A DNA stretch of 15,055 nucleotides from a bacterium (GTDB lineage: Bacteria > Bacillota > Clostridia > Lachnospirales > Lachnospiraceae). Positions 14,925 through 15,055 of the stretch are shown here, one piece after another; position 1 is the stretch's first letter; each line of letters opens with the position of its first letter. Position numbers and translations under genes: made by a program. The notes under the pieces were generated by a model. That model ran no database searches. It had not been told where the DNA came from and saw only the letters and a list, made by a program, of their open reading frames with translations. The stretch spans positions 1 to 15,055 of the forward strand of contig SFRL01000058.1 of NCBI GenBank assembly GCA_004562765.1, in the 5' to 3' direction.

Positions 14925-15055
14925 AGGCATCCCTCCCGGTACCGGAAGGTCACTGTCCCGGAGCCAGTCACCGATATGGTATTGCGTCCGGCCTGTAATT
15001 CCATTTCGGGAAACTCCCAGGTGCCGGAACTGACCGTTTTTCGGAAGGTGTCCGT
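14921..15055 (-). CDS. Probable distal tail protein (Dit-like), C-terminal fragment
   Basis: An open frame enters from the right edge and ends with TGA at 14923-14921, giving 44 residues with no start in the window. The sequence (VSSGTWEFPEMELQAGRNTI then VTGSGTVTFRYREGCL) has the 'G-x-N-x-I-x-V-x-G ... V-x-F-x-Y-R' strand pattern found at the end of distal tail and other phage tail proteins. Its stop overlaps the tail-associated gene's start as ATGA, implying translational coupling. The Dit, Tal, fibre order supports the assignment, but the fragment is short. Confidence 0.65.
   Translation of the reverse strand, partial: TDTFRKTVSSGTWEFPEMELQAGRNTISVTGSGTVTFRYREGCL

Larger units (their letters stand above)
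3043..15055. mobile_element. Prophage segment: tail tip, lysis and integration modules
   Basis: Consecutive minus-strand genes show the tail tip, fibre, holin, endolysin and serine-recombinase order expected near the end of a temperate Firmicutes siphovirus. The element continues beyond the right edge, where the distal tail gene is cut. I could not identify an attachment-site repeat, so the left boundary is uncertain: it may lie near 2990-3043, or the AT-rich operon to the left may be cargo inside the element. Confidence 0.75.

Overview
The window looks like the end of a temperate siphovirus-like prophage in a gut Firmicute of the Lachnospiraceae type (Blautia, Dorea or Ruminococcus relatives). 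This rests on the style of the tail, lysis and serine-recombinase proteins, the strong AGGAGG-like ribosome binding sites, and the mixture of moderately GC-rich phage genes with AT-rich cargo. Every gene I accept lies on the minus strand, so transcription runs from the right edge to the left.

Reading in the transcribed direction: the window opens (15055 to 9107) inside a tail-tip module. It holds the C-terminus of a probable distal tail protein, a tail-associated Prophage_tail-type protein, a large protein built of Ig-like modules, a coiled-coil tail protein, and a DUF859-like fibre that ends in a tail-collar domain rich in HTH (His-Thr-His) motifs. Next comes a lysis cassette (9004 to 7019): a phage_holin_4-type holin and a modular endolysin (amidase, glucosaminidase, SH3). 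A hairpin follows each of the fibre, holin and endolysin genes; the first two have good U-tracts and look like intrinsic terminators. After that is a recombination module (6884 to 3043): a small SHOCT-like protein, a full large serine recombinase, a 137-residue protein that is only the DNA-binding 'recombinase' domain, and a second full large serine recombinase. A strong intrinsic terminator closes it at about 2989-3030.

Left of that terminator base composition drops sharply. One 60-base line I counted there (2281-2340) has 10 G/C, against 35 in a line of the tail region (12601-12660). An independent three-gene operon sits here (2839 to 92): an unrecognised 227-residue protein, a 318-residue protein with a PD-(D/E)XK nuclease motif, and an unrecognised 361-residue protein with a helical N-terminus and an acidic linker. 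It has its own plausible promoter, tight spacing and good ribosome binding sites, and no methyltransferase is visible. I read it as a candidate anti-phage defence or related cargo operon carried next to the integration module. This is the most interesting part of the window, but its function is inferred from the nuclease motif and position only. A small plus-strand terminator at 37-59 suggests that a convergent gene ends at the left edge.
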